Assembly: GCF_032062135.1 (NCBI RefSeq)
Contig: NC_092858.1
Coordinates: 127,713,848 to 127,777,847 of the forward strand
Direction: 5' to 3'
Source: Pyxicephalus adspersus
Taxonomy: Eukaryota > Chordata > Amphibia > Anura > Pyxicephalidae
DNA length: 64,000 nucleotides
A model generated the notes under the pieces. It did no database searches and was not told where the DNA came from. It worked only from the letters and a program-made list of their open reading frames with translations. Position numbers and translations under genes: made by a program. Below, in pieces: positions 62,944 through 64,000 of this stretch. Every line of letters starts with the position of its first letter. Positions within the stretch are counted from its first letter, which is position 1.

Positions 62944-63451
62944 NNNNNNNNNNNNNNNNNNNNNNNNNNNNNNNNNNNNNNNNNNNNNNNNNNNNNNNNN
63001 NNNNNNNNNNNNNNNNNNNNNNNNNNNNNNNNNNNNNNNNNNNNNNNNNNNNNNNNNNNNNNNNNNNNNNNNNNNNNNNNNNNNNNNNNNNNNNNNNNNN
63101 NNNNNNNNNNNNNNNNNNNNNNNNNNNNNNNNNNNNNNNNNNNNNNNNNNNNNNNNNNNNNNNNNNNNNNNNNNNNNNNNNNNNNNNNNNNNNNNNNNNN
63201 NNNNNNNNNNNNNNNNNNNNNNNNNNNNNNNNNNNNNNNNNNNNNNNNNNNNNNNNNNNNNNNNNNNNNNNNNNNNNNNNNNNNNNNNNNNNNNNNNNNN
63301 NNNNNNNNNNNNNNNNNNNNNNNNNNNNNNNNNNNNNNNNNNNNNNNNNNNNNNNNNNNNNNNNNNNNNNNNNNNNNNNNNNNNNNNNNNNNNNNNNNNN
63401 NNNNNNNNNNNNNNNNNNNNNNNNNNNNNNNNNNNNNNNNNNNNNNNNNNN
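62944..63451. other. Assembly gap (508 N)
   Basis: Unknown sequence, beginning a few bases after the hairpin repeat. Confidence 1.
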
Positions 63452-64000
63452 AAATGTGGTATCACCTCATGAGGGTTATTGCAGTGTGCGCCTTTCATTC
63501 AAAACACACTTGGACATTTTTAATACCACAAATCTGCTTACAAACATTCTTGGCTTTTTTCTTTATTTTTTAAAAGTAGATTTTGAGGTCCAGACAAGTC
63601 GCTGTCAAGGGTAAGATTAGTTTGCTGCAGGGAAAATGAAGCATTTCAATGCTTATGCAAAGATGGCAATGTCTTTCAGGAGTCAAAAGGCAGATGAATG
63701 CACTTTGGGGGTGGGATGGGTTTGTGGTTACTATGATCTCTGTGGGAATCATTTCCTTGTAAGTGTTGCATTGCTTAGCATGAATGCACTTAACATTAGA
63801 AGATATTTCTGAAGCTAGGCCCACTGATCAGAGGTATATTTTATTTATGTTCAGCAGAAATAAGGAAACACACTATGATTTTACAGTAAATCAGTCTCCT
63901 GTAATGTTCTGTTCCCCCCCCCCCCAATTGTCAGAAGAAAATTGAGCACCATTACTTTATCTTCTGTAATGCTATAGCACAACATCCAGTTATGTTTCTC

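Noticed and set aside
57438..63614. Long open frames of 189-352 codons at 57438-58548, 60077-60744 and 62856-63614
   Set aside because: They consist almost entirely of N gaps.

Overview
The window is a piece of a vertebrate chromosome, most likely from a frog. It is AT-rich and intron-rich, and it is packed with DNA transposons: hAT, Tc1/mariner, TTAA-target elements and palindromic MITEs. It also carries degenerate L1/Tx1-type LINEs and 3' tails of LINE repeats of a kind familiar from amphibian genomes. The taxon is inferred from repeat content and from one recognisable gene. The species cannot be named from the sequence alone.

The only host gene I can support is CASK (calcium/calmodulin-dependent serine protein kinase, a MAGUK scaffold) on the + strand. 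A GC- and CpG-rich promoter and 5' leader lies at about 28440-29053. Coding exon 1 is 29054-29112. A 22.4-kb intron 1 spans 29113-51507. Coding exon 2 is 51508-51620, and intron 2 runs off the right edge. Together the two exons encode residues 1-57 and the first base of codon 58, including the atypical nucleotide-binding loop and Lys41 of the kinase-like domain. Two short upstream ORFs (28811-28849 and 28875-28973) precede the CASK start, although a candidate splice acceptor just before the ATG leaves open a 5' UTR intron.

Positions 1-28440 are intergenic and hold transposon debris. The best-preserved element is a 3,074-bp hAT transposon at 12629-15702. It has an exact 8-bp target duplication, matching termini and a transposase broken by at least two frameshifts. 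Next to it lies a minus-strand L1/Tx1-like LINE (about 16960-20310). Its endonuclease region is split by a 695-bp element (18457-19151), and a partial sister copy of that element lies at 3284-3903. At 26952-27701 a small hAT element with an 8-bp target duplication carries a TTAA-target MITE nested inside it.

Introns 1 and 2 contain a family of strongly palindromic MITEs whose ends read about TAAAGCTGCGTACACAC (32707, 39472, 46968, 52213). They also hold Tc1 remnants (37570-38600, 54380-54725), a 586-bp tandem duplication with only two mismatches seen (54843-56014), a near-perfect hairpin of about 128 bp (62503-62630), LINE-tail microsatellites (about 59127-59760) and three assembly gaps of N (57547-58430, 60138-60651, 62944-63451). 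I found no RNA genes, no CRISPR array and no second host gene. The stretches not listed as repeats look like ordinary AT-rich intergenic or intronic DNA.
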